DNA from: Flavobacterium sp. LHD-85
Lineage (GTDB): Bacteria > Bacteroidota > Bacteroidia > Flavobacteriales > Flavobacteriaceae
Assembly: GCF_030929595.1 (NCBI RefSeq)
Contig: NZ_JAVFVR010000011.1
Span: 124,001 to 188,000, forward strand
Reading direction: 5' to 3'
Length of the DNA: 64,000 nucleotides
Positions 1-6,978 of this stretch are shown here, piece after piece; the first letter of the stretch is position 1, and each line of letters begins with the position of its first letter. A program made the translations under genes and the position numbers. The notes under the pieces are model-generated. The model was given only the letters and a program-made list of their open reading frames with translations. It searched no databases and was not told the origin of the DNA.

Positions 1-1
1 T

Positions 2-37
2 TTAACAAAAACTCTTCATTGGAAGAGTTTTTGTTAA
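2..37. terminator. Rho-independent terminator, perfect 16-bp stem
   Basis: Positions 2-17 are the exact reverse complement of 22-37, with the 4-nt loop ATTG. The stem has A-rich and T-rich outer arms, so it could work in both directions. It probably ends a gene left of the window. Confidence 0.75.
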
Positions 38-510
38 TTAAAAAATACGAAAAGAAATAATAGAAATAAATCATTTTTTTAGCTCCAGTTGAACAACAAT
101 CAAATAATTCATAGAGCCAAATAAAGACAATCTTGCCTTAACTTAAAATATTCTTTTAAAATCCTCCCTAAATTTTTTAAATTTATATATCAGTTTAATG
201 CGATGAATCTCTTGAGTTTTTACAATTTTTGCATCAATCCTACTCAGGACATCCAAACCAAATATACAAAGCCAATAGAAGACAGACACTACATATGGAA
301 AGCCAATTTCCTCAAATCATCCAAAAATGATGTTGAAATTTGTCCTGTCCCCGTCACTTTTAAAAACATTAAAACGTATGTTTCAGCGTTTTTTTATACC
401 CTATTTTTGCACACTCAAATCTTTATCTAAAAAAAATTAAGCATGTCATTGAGATGGCCACCCCAGAATTTAAACCACTATGACACGCAGTATATAGGTA
501 GATCCAAGTA
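38..510. other. Intergenic stretch with no supported gene
   Basis: This is AT-rich sequence between the terminator and the ars promoter region. The only open frame of note (203-430, 75 codons) has no recognisable motif and a composition like random AT-rich DNA, so I do not call it a gene. Confidence 0.5.
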
Positions 511-530
511 ATATAATTGCAATATTTTTA
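511..530. promoter_or_regulatory. Candidate ArsR operator, distal copy
   Basis: An ATTGCAAT palindrome sits in the sequence ATATAATTGCAATATTTT. A second copy of the same ATTGCAATAT core lies 100 bp downstream, just before arsR. ArsR/SmtB repressors bind AT-rich inverted repeats at their own promoters. That these two are the operators is inferred from their duplication and position. Confidence 0.4.
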
Positions 531-612
531 GAGTCTTAAAAAAATCATCAGCCTTCAAACAACCAACACCCTGAAAATAAGAGCAAAAAAGTTTTGTCTA
601 TTAAATTCATTA

Positions 613-632
613 TCGTAATATTGCAATATAAA
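613..632. promoter_or_regulatory. Candidate ArsR operator, proximal copy
   Basis: The segment contains ATATTGCAATAT, a perfect 12-bp palindrome, ending about a dozen bases before the preferred arsR start at 642. A longer reading frame starting at 594 would run through this site, which is one reason to prefer the 642 start. Its placement fits autorepression of the ars operon. Confidence 0.45.
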
Positions 633-641
633 TATAAAGCG

Positions 642-974
642 ATGGGAGCAACAAAAACAGATCATTTTACAGAAAGCCAGAATGAGCTGGCTATTTTAGC
701 TAAAGCGTTAGGACATCCTGCGCGTATTGCTATTATGGAATATTTATTAAAAGTGGATGCCTGCATCTGCGGAGATATTGTAAACGAACTTCCTCTTTCA
801 CAGCCGACAGTTTCCCAACATTTGAAAGAATTAAAAAATGCCGGCCTCATTAAAGGAAGTATTGAAGGAAATTCAATCTGCTATTGTATCAATGAACCAG
901 GACTCGAAAAGATAAAAGGATTTTTTGAGCATATATCAAATCATTTAGCAAAAAAGAGAAATGAATGCTGTTAA
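642..974 (+). CDS. arsR: ArsR-family arsenic-responsive repressor
   Basis: This is a winged-helix metalloregulator of about 110 aa. It is expected to repress the ars operon and release DNA when As(III) binds. The helix-turn-helix is visible as LSQPTVSQHLKELKNAGLI. A Cys-x-Cys pair (ACICGD) lies in the helix where ArsR proteins bind arsenite, and the protein ends in Cys-Cys. An upstream in-frame ATG at 594 would add 16 codons that do not look like ArsR and would cover the operator palindrome, so MGATKTDHF at 642 is preferred. It is the first gene of a six-gene operon whose next start lies 10 nt downstream. Confidence 0.9.
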   Translation: MGATKTDHFTESQNELAILAKALGHPARIAIMEYLLKVDACICGDIVNELPLSQPTVSQHLKELKNAGLIKGSIEGNSICYCINEPGLEKIKGFFEHISNHLAKKRNECC

Positions 975-984
975 TTTTAGACAT

Positions 985-1470
985 ATGGAAATCAGAAAAC
1001 TTTCAAGCAAAGATTGGGATCAGGTAAAATTAATCTACCAAAAAGGAATCGACACTGGCAACGCCACTTTTCAAACTAGTGCCCCAACATGGGAAGACTG
1101 GGACCAGTCGCACCTTACTTCTTGCCGAATTGTGATGGAAGAATACGGCAAAGTAATTGGATGGGCCGCCCTCACTCCCGTTTCTTCCCGTTGCGTATAT
1201 GCAGGGGTGGCAGAAGTAAGCGTATATGTTGATTCTGTGCATTCAGGAAAAGGAATTGGCCTTGCTCTTTTAAATGAACTTGTAAATCAAAGTGAAGAAG
1301 AAGGCATCTGGACACTTCAGGCAGGAATATTTCCAGAGAATATAGCAAGCCTACGCATCCATGAAAAAGCTGGTTTCAGGATACTTGGAATAAGGGAAAA
1401 AATCGGAAAACAGAATGGTATCTGGAGAGATACTGCGCTTCTTGAAAGAAGAAGCTCTGCTATTATTTAA
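985..1470 (+). CDS. arsN: GNAT N-acetyltransferase, ArsN / phosphinothricin acetyltransferase-like
   Basis: This is a GNAT-fold acetyltransferase of about 161 aa. The N-terminus (MEIRKLSSKDWDQVKLIYQKGIDTG) and the motif VYAGVAEVSVYVDSVHSGKGIG, holding the acetyl-CoA loop, match the bar/pat subfamily. In ars operons such proteins are called ArsN and acetylate arsinothricin-type compounds or the antibiotic phosphinothricin. Arsenical acetylation is inferred from the operon position; the substrate cannot be read from the sequence. A start at 961 would overlap arsR, and the ATG at 985 gives the family-typical N-terminus. Confidence 0.75.
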   Translation: MEIRKLSSKDWDQVKLIYQKGIDTGNATFQTSAPTWEDWDQSHLTSCRIVMEEYGKVIGWAALTPVSSRCVYAGVAEVSVYVDSVHSGKGIGLALLNELVNQSEEEGIWTLQAGIFPENIASLRIHEKAGFRILGIREKIGKQNGIWRDTALLERRSSAII

Positions 1471-1502
1471 TAAAAATATAGTTTAACTAAATATAAAAAA
1501 TC

Positions 1503-1976
1503 ATGAAACTTTCAGAAATTAAAGAAGTGCTTAAAACAGTTGAAGCTGTAAATTTTGAACTGCCTGACGGCACATTTGTACCAGAATATTTTCACGTAAC
1601 TGAAGTAGGTTTAGTTACCAAAAATTTCATTGATTGCGGAGGAACGGTTAGAAAAGAAACTGTGGTAAACTTTCAGCTTTGGGATGCCAACGACTACGAA
1701 CACAGGCTTAAACCACAGAAACTAATTCACATAATCGAACTTTCAGAAAAAGTGCTTGGAATTGAGGATCATGAAATTGAAGTGGAATACCAAAACACAA
1801 CTATTGGTAAATACGATTTAGATTTTGATGGAAAAAACTTCACTTTACTTAATAAGCAGACAGCTTGCCTTGCTCAAGAACAGTGCGGCATTCCGTCAGA
1901 AAAACCTAAAGTGAAATTATCTCAGCTAAATTCTGACAACGGTTCTTCATGCACTCCGGGCGGAGGATGCTGCTAA
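1503..1976 (+). CDS. DUF6428 family ars-operon protein with Cys-rich tail
   Basis: This 157-aa soluble protein resembles the DUF6428 family that recurs in Bacteroidota ars operons. It has no signal peptide. The body is mixed alpha/beta with no catalytic motif I know. The C-terminus carries TACLAQEQCG and then a Ser/Cys/Gly tail ending SCTPGGGCC, which gives five Cys in the last 40 residues and could hold a thiophilic metalloid. Possible roles are an arsenite chaperone or accessory factor, but the function is not established. It lies 32 nt after the acetyltransferase and 11 nt before the methyltransferase. Confidence 0.7.
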   Translation: MKLSEIKEVLKTVEAVNFELPDGTFVPEYFHVTEVGLVTKNFIDCGGTVRKETVVNFQLWDANDYEHRLKPQKLIHIIELSEKVLGIEDHEIEVEYQNTTIGKYDLDFDGKNFTLLNKQTACLAQEQCGIPSEKPKVKLSQLNSDNGSSCTPGGGCC

Positions 1977-1987
1977 TACGACTATTT

Positions 1988-2599
1988 ATGGGTAGAAAAG
2001 AACATTGGGAAAACGTTTTTTCCACTAAGAAAGAAAATGAAGTAAGCTGGTATCAAATAAATCCTGAAACATCGATAAAAGCTATTCTAAAAAGTAATTT
2101 GCCAAAAAATGCTAAAATTATTGATATTGGAGGTGGTGACAGCTACCTGATAGATAAATTGATTGATTTAGGATATACTAATCTTTATCTTTTGGATATT
2201 TCTGAAAAGGCCATCGATCGAATCAAAAATCGTTTGAATGAGAAATCTCGCTATGTAACATTTATTGTTTCAGACATTTTAGAGTTTACTACTGATGAGT
2301 CATTTGATTTTTGGCACGACCGAGCTTCATTTCACTTCTTAACTTCAATAGAGGAAATAGAAAAATACAAGGCAATTGCTGAAAAATATACAAATGCAAA
2401 TGCCAATCTTTTTATGGGAACTTTTTCAGAATCTGGCCCTTTAAAATGCAGTGGGCTCGAAATAACACAATATTCTGAATCAAAACTAGACAAGGTTTTT
2501 TCTGATGCTTTTCGTAAAATGGAATGTTTTACAGAAAATCATCAAACTCCTTTTGAAACAGTACAGAACTTTATTTTTTGTCATTTTAAAAAGAAATAA
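1988..2599 (+). CDS. Class I SAM-dependent methyltransferase of ars operon
   Basis: This is a Rossmann-fold methyltransferase of about 203 aa. Motif I is IIDIGGGDSYLID, and the second strand acid is in LYLLDIS. The N-terminus MGRKEHWENVFSTKKENEVSWYQ is typical of small Bacteroidota methyltransferases near ars genes. It lacks the conserved Cys triad of the arsenite methyltransferase ArsM, so arsenic as the direct substrate is doubtful. An upstream in-frame ATG at 1949 overlaps the previous gene, and the 1988 start matches the family. It is followed after 2 nt by the phosphatase gene, consistent with translational coupling. Confidence 0.75.
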   Translation: MGRKEHWENVFSTKKENEVSWYQINPETSIKAILKSNLPKNAKIIDIGGGDSYLIDKLIDLGYTNLYLLDISEKAIDRIKNRLNEKSRYVTFIVSDILEFTTDESFDFWHDRASFHFLTSIEEIEKYKAIAEKYTNANANLFMGTFSESGPLKCSGLEITQYSESKLDKVFSDAFRKMECFTENHQTPFETVQNFIFCHFKKK

Positions 2600-2601
2600 T
2601 A

Positions 2602-3213
2602 ATGTATCCAGATTTAACAAAAACTATAGAATCTTTGCCTTTTGCGTTCTTGTCTGAAGACAGAAAACAAATATTGCAACCACTAATTGAATTTATTCAA
2701 GCCAAAACAACCAATCAACAGGAAGTAAGACTTAATTTGATTTGTACCCATAATTCTAGAAGAAGCCACCTCTCGCAGGTTTGGGCGCAGACCGCGGCGT
2801 CCTACTACGACATCAAAAATGTTGCATGCTATTCAGGAGGAACTGAAGCCACAGCTTTGTTCCCAATGGTCGCTGAAACTTTAAAAAACTCAGGATTTAG
2901 AATCAAAACTCTTTCAGTAGGATCGAATCCTGTTTATGCAATAAAATATTCCGCAAATGAACTTCCTGTAATCGGTTTTTCTAAAACCTATGATGATGAT
3001 TTCAATCCTGAAAACGGATTTGCAGCTATAATGACCTGCTCACAGGCCGACGGCGGATGCCCTTTTATAGCAGGCGCCGAGAAAAGAATCCCGATTACTT
3101 TTGAAGATCCTAAAATTTCTGATGGAACCCCTCTGCAAAAAGAGACCTATCTGGAACGTAGCCTCCAGATAGCAACCGAAATGTTTTATGTGTTTTCACA
3201 AATAAAAAATTAA
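2602..3213 (+). CDS. arsC: Low-molecular-weight phosphatase / arsenate reductase-like protein
   Basis: This is a thiol phosphatase-fold protein of 203 aa. The P-loop LICTHNSRRSHLSQ has the CX5R signature (C-T-H-N-S-R-R) of low-molecular-weight tyrosine phosphatases, the fold shared with thioredoxin-linked ArsC. Further Cys residues occur in MTCSQADGGCPF near the C-terminus, where ArsC-type enzymes carry the Cys pair used in the disulfide cascade. It probably reduces arsenate to arsenite for export by the next gene. It is longer than the ~130-aa classical ArsC, with about 50 extra N-terminal residues. Stop and the next start are 1 nt apart. Confidence 0.8.
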   Translation: MYPDLTKTIESLPFAFLSEDRKQILQPLIEFIQAKTTNQQEVRLNLICTHNSRRSHLSQVWAQTAASYYDIKNVACYSGGTEATALFPMVAETLKNSGFRIKTLSVGSNPVYAIKYSANELPVIGFSKTYDDDFNPENGFAAIMTCSQADGGCPFIAGAEKRIPITFEDPKISDGTPLQKETYLERSLQIATEMFYVFSQIKN

Positions 3214-3214
3214 A

Positions 3215-4279
3215 ATGTCAGCAAATAACTGTGCACCAGCTGTCGAGCGCAAAAAACTAAGTTTCCTTGACCGCTTCTTAACCCTGTGGATTTTCCTTGC
3301 TATGGCAATAGGCGTGGCAATAGGGTACTTTATTCCTTCAAGCGGAGATTTCATCAATTCTTTTTCAAGTGGAACAACAAACATTCCATTGGCAATAGGA
3401 CTTATCCTGATGATGTACCCGCCACTGGCAAAAGTAAAATATGAGCAGATGGGACAGGTTTTCAAAAACACTAAAGTCTTGGGTGCTTCTTTATTTCTTA
3501 ACTGGATTGTTGGTCCTGTCTTAATGTTTTTATTGTCACTCCTGTTTTTGAACGGATATCCTGAATACATGATCGGGGTGATTCTGATCGGTCTAGCACG
3601 CTGTATCGCAATGGTTGTGGTATGGAACGATCTGGCAGACGGAAACCGTGAGTATGCCGCAGGACTTATTGCGCTTAACAGTATTTTCCAGGTGCTGCTT
3701 TACAGCGTATATGCTTATATCTTTATAACCATTCTCCCTCCCTACTTTGGATATGTTGGATTTGAGGTGAACATCAGCATTGCTCAGATTGCAGAGAGTG
3801 TAGGTATCTATTTAGGGATTCCTTTTGCCTTGGGAATCATAAGCCGTTATACTTTGATAGCTTTAAAAGGTTCTGAATGGTTTGAGAGTAAGTATGTACC
3901 ATTTATCTCGCCAATTACACTTATTTCATTGCTCTTTACAATTATTGTAATGTTCAGTCTGAAAGGAGAACTTATTGTTCAGATCCCTATGGATGTTGTG
4001 CGTATTGCAATACCTCTTGTGATTTATTTTACTTTGATGTTTGTCATCAGCTTTTTTACCGGAAAATATTTTGGAGCCGACTATTCAAAAGCCACCTCTA
4101 TTGCTTTTACAGCAACCGGGAATAATTTTGAACTTGCCATTGCTGTGGCGATCGGCGTATTTGGAATAAACAGCGGTCAGGCTTTTGCAGGGGTTATAGG
4201 GCCTTTGGTCGAGGTGCCGGCTCTTATTGCATTGGTTAATCTTGCCTTCTGGTTCAGAAAAAGATTCTATTCAAACTAA
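3215..4279 (+). CDS. acr3: ACR3-family arsenite efflux transporter
   Basis: This is an inner-membrane permease of 354 aa with about ten hydrophobic helices (BART superfamily). It expels As(III) using the proton motive force. Family motifs include MMYPPLAKVKYE and IGLARCIAMVVVWNDLADGNREYAAGL, which contains the conserved Cys needed for arsenite transport, and FTATGNNFELAIAVAIGVFG. Length and N-terminus (KKLSFLDRFLTLWIFLAMAIGV) are as expected. As the last gene of the operon it completes the reduction-plus-export pathway. Confidence 0.95.
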   Translation: MSANNCAPAVERKKLSFLDRFLTLWIFLAMAIGVAIGYFIPSSGDFINSFSSGTTNIPLAIGLILMMYPPLAKVKYEQMGQVFKNTKVLGASLFLNWIVGPVLMFLLSLLFLNGYPEYMIGVILIGLARCIAMVVVWNDLADGNREYAAGLIALNSIFQVLLYSVYAYIFITILPPYFGYVGFEVNISIAQIAESVGIYLGIPFALGIISRYTLIALKGSEWFESKYVPFISPITLISLLFTIIVMFSLKGELIVQIPMDVVRIAIPLVIYFTLMFVISFFTGKYFGADYSKATSIAFTATGNNFELAIAVAIGVFGINSGQAFAGVIGPLVEVPALIALVNLAFWFRKRFYSN

Positions 4280-4314
4280 GCTTCTAGTATTTAAATCAAT
4301 TAAAAAAAGTGGAA

Positions 4315-4570
4315 ATGGAAAATTTTAAATTATTTTTGAAGAGCATTGCCCCTGTAAACAGATTTTGATAATAAAGAAAGTCTCGACAGCTGTTTAATAA
4401 AATTCAGTGAACGATTACCAGAAGATTATCGCAATATTATTATGGATAACGAAATACATGGGATTATACAAATTATAATTTTTATTACGTTGCGTTATAT
4501 CGTCTATTATACGCAAATGAATTATTTTTTTTCTCTAAATTTCAGCTTTATAATAAGAGTAATATTTTAA
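4315..4570 (+). pseudogene. Possible frameshifted gene remnant after acr3
   Basis: An ATG at 4315 opens MENFKLFLKSIAPVNRF and then stops. Dropping one A from the run at 4356-4358 joins it to a second frame that continues PVTDFDNKES and then a charged segment with LPEDYRNIIMD. The two halves read like one protein broken by a single-base insertion. The first 14 residues faintly resemble the N-terminus of Crp/Fnr-type regulators. The 3' end overlaps the convergent gene. This is weak evidence from composition only. Confidence 0.25.
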
Positions 4571-5344
4571 TTCCTGTCCACTTTCATTAAATCCAGCCGA
4601 TTGTGAAGTTTTTATATAAAATGTATTATCATTTAACCATTTGATCTCTTCAATGGAATCTTTGCCTTCTGAAAAACTGCTTTTATATTCCGTTAAAAAT
4701 CCTGTGGGGTCAGTTTTGCCATTAACTTTTAAAACTACAATAGAGAGAGTTCCTAATTCGTATTCCGGATTTTGAAAATAAACCATCAATTTGCCATCTG
4801 GCGAAAGTTCTGGAACAGAAACACTCGAATCGCCAAGGGAAATGATCTTATACTGAAAATCGTTGGATGTGTCCAATAATTGCAGTTCTGAAAAACCCAA
4901 ATGATCTGCTGTACTTGATTCTCTTACGGCTACAAGGCTTAAACTGCCGCAGTAACCCATAAATTCAAAACCGCTCCAGCTTTCCTCTCCTTTGTAATCT
5001 CTGTACTTTTTAAACTTAAATTTTTTAATTGCTCCCTGAATATAAAAAAAATCCTTATCGCTCTCTACATTCACTTCTTTAAAACTCTTATTCGAAGGAA
5101 ATCTGCTGTATTCAGCTTCGCTAATGCTATCTAGTCGAAAATGTGGTAGATTGTCCAGTTTTTCCTGATAGCCAATCTCGATAATTTTAATGTCTTTTTT
5201 AAGTTTCTCTTCTTTTTGAACGTTTAATTTTTCGTTGTGATGGCCTTTCACTACTTCTTGCTCTAATGTTTTTTTTCCTGTCTCCTTGTATTCTCTGCAT
5301 GAAACACTCAGCAACAAAACAAAAACGAAATATTTTATACTCAT
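4535..5344 (-). CDS. Uncharacterised lipoprotein
   Basis: This 269-aa protein has an SPII signal, MSIKYFVFVLLLSVSC, with the lipidated Cys at residue 16. It is followed by a charged linker rich in Lys and Glu (residues 17-55). The second half alternates short beta-like stretches, and one segment (PELSPDGKLMVYF) resembles a TolB/PD40 propeller blade. It lies 78 nt downstream of the TPR gene on the same strand and probably shares its promoter, which carries the 21-bp repeats described elsewhere. Function unknown. Confidence 0.65.
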   Translation of the reverse strand: MSIKYFVFVLLLSVSCREYKETGKKTLEQEVVKGHHNEKLNVQKEEKLKKDIKIIEIGYQEKLDNLPHFRLDSISEAEYSRFPSNKSFKEVNVESDKDFFYIQGAIKKFKFKKYRDYKGEESWSGFEFMGYCGSLSLVAVRESSTADHLGFSELQLLDTSNDFQYKIISLGDSSVSVPELSPDGKLMVYFQNPEYELGTLSIVVLKVNGKTDPTGFLTEYKSSFSEGKDSIEEIKWLNDNTFYIKTSQSAGFNESGQELKYYSYYKAEI

Positions 5345-5422
5345 ACGATTTATCTATACTTTAGAAAATTATCAAAAAGACTATTGTTTAATCACTTCTT
5401 CTCCTCGATCAATTTTTCATTT

Positions 5423-6835
5423 TCAAGGAATCATATCATTCCAAATGGTTATAATCTTTTCAGAATAATAATAGTTTCCCGTTTTTATAAGAGCTGTTAA
5501 AGTTTCTTTGTTAATTTGAGTTTCTGGAAACTGTAATTTTGCTTCAGCAATTAATCGATTCTTTCTTTTTACTTCGCCAAGCAGATGAGCTGCTAGAATT
5601 CTTCCTATGCAAGTATCAATGCTTTTCTCGTCCAATTTAAATGATGTTTCAAATCTAATTTGCGCTTCTTTATACTTTGCTTCATCCAATAAAAGATAAC
5701 CGTAATTACTCATTTGCTGAGCATCATTTGAATTTTTGTCGAGATATTGATTGTAAGCTGATTCTGCTTTTTGATAATCGTGAAGTTCCATATATATTTC
5801 AGCGAGATTTGTCCATAGAATATTCTCATTTGGGTCTAGCTTCAACGCAATCTCAAAATCTTTGATTGCAGCTGGAAATTCTTTTTTCTGCTGATAAAGT
5901 CTTCCTCTCTGTGCGCGATATCCATAAACATTCGGCGACATAACAATTAGCCTATCGTAAATTTCAAGAGCCGTATTCCAATCCTCTATTTGCTGATAGG
6001 CCTGACCTGCATAAAACTCTAAATCATCTGCAAAATCTCCTGAATTATCACCATAGTAATCTGGCCCGTCTAAGCGATATTTATAAAGTTTGTAAACTTC
6101 AATTGCTCTTTGCGGACTAGGTATATCAATTAGGCATTTTATATAATTATGGTAAATTCTAGTAATATTTTCTCTATTATATTGAATGGCTTTTTCAAAG
6201 TATTGAATTGAATTTTCATTATCTCGCAAAAAATAGTAGTTATTTGCAATCAATTCATACAATTCAGGATTGGCATTATCCAGTTCAAGCGCATATTTTG
6301 TTTCATTAGTAGATTCTTTGTATTGCTCAAGTTTCGCGAGACAAAGCGCTTTTAACTGATGATATTCAGGATTCTGGGTATTTATTTCAATCGACTTATT
6401 TATTGTCACAATTGCTTCATCATATTGCTGTTTATTATAAAGTTCAAGCGCTATATCATAAAATTTTTCAGGCATATCACTTTCCGAAACAGCCGCAATA
6501 GCCACTCCAAAATAGGGTTTAATATATTCGTATTCTGCTGATTCCAATTTACTTAAAACCCTAAGAGTCTTTACATTACCCGTATTCTCTTCAATTCCTA
6601 ATTCATATAGATTTTCTTTCTTATCATACGGTTGCAATAAGGCACTAAACTTGGCATAATTAGGATTATTTTTTAAGGCTATAAAACAGAGTTTTGGTTT
6701 AACGCCCAACTCTACAACAAGTCTGGTGGATTCTTTACGTAAACTCCGAATGTAATTGATTTCGTTCTGGATCTTGCCCTGTCCTGAGCCTGATAAAGAA
6801 GTAAAAACAAAAAAGATAAAAAATAGAAGCCTCAT
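5423..6835 (-). CDS. Secreted tetratricopeptide-repeat protein
   Basis: This 470-aa protein has an N-terminal signal peptide (MRLLFFIFFVFTSLSGSGQG). From about residue 125 it carries a chain of TPR motifs, for example YDIALELYNKQQYDEAIVTINKSIEIN and AAIKDFEIALKLDPNENILWTNLAEIYMELHDYQKAE. TPRs are protein-binding scaffolds, so a periplasmic adaptor role is likely. It is the first gene of a two-gene minus-strand unit. Its promoter carries three 21-bp-spaced repeats (6921-6970) and an AAATTTG box, suggesting control by the neighbouring LytTR regulator. Partner and process are unknown. Confidence 0.8.
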   Translation of the reverse strand: MRLLFFIFFVFTSLSGSGQGKIQNEINYIRSLRKESTRLVVELGVKPKLCFIALKNNPNYAKFSALLQPYDKKENLYELGIEENTGNVKTLRVLSKLESAEYEYIKPYFGVAIAAVSESDMPEKFYDIALELYNKQQYDEAIVTINKSIEINTQNPEYHQLKALCLAKLEQYKESTNETKYALELDNANPELYELIANNYYFLRDNENSIQYFEKAIQYNRENITRIYHNYIKCLIDIPSPQRAIEVYKLYKYRLDGPDYYGDNSGDFADDLEFYAGQAYQQIEDWNTALEIYDRLIVMSPNVYGYRAQRGRLYQQKKEFPAAIKDFEIALKLDPNENILWTNLAEIYMELHDYQKAESAYNQYLDKNSNDAQQMSNYGYLLLDEAKYKEAQIRFETSFKLDEKSIDTCIGRILAAHLLGEVKRKNRLIAEAKLQFPETQINKETLTALIKTGNYYYSEKIITIWNDMIP

Positions 6836-6878
6836 AATGTTGCAATTGATTTTGATTGTTTATGGTTTTATTTCACGA

Positions 6879-6972
6879 CAAATTTGAACAATATAAGTGC
6901 ACAGATTTGAGCCGATATAAATCCGTCTCATGCAATTGAATATTCGCTAAGATTCTTTATAAATTCGTTTTA
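6879..6972 (-). promoter_or_regulatory. Promoter with three 21-bp-phased direct repeats (site A)
   Basis: On the plus strand the repeats AAATCCGTCT, ATATTCGCTA and AAATTCGTTT have CG steps at 6924, 6945 and 6966, exactly 21 bp apart. On the minus strand the -7-like box CAAATTTG (6886-6879) follows the nearest CG after 37 nt. It points at the TPR gene starting at 6835. The same layout recurs at sites B, C and D. Direct repeats at about 21-bp pitch are typical of LytTR-domain binding sites. Confidence 0.7.
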
Positions 6973-6978
6973 ATGCCT

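Noticed and set aside
203..430. 75-codon plus-strand open frame
   Set aside because: No motif, no ribosome-binding context and composition of AT-rich noncoding DNA.
594..641. N-terminal extension of arsR
   Set aside because: It runs through the operator palindrome and does not resemble ArsR N-termini; 642 preferred.
1988..2599. ArsM arsenite methyltransferase
   Set aside because: The conserved Cys set of ArsM is absent; kept as a generic SAM methyltransferase.
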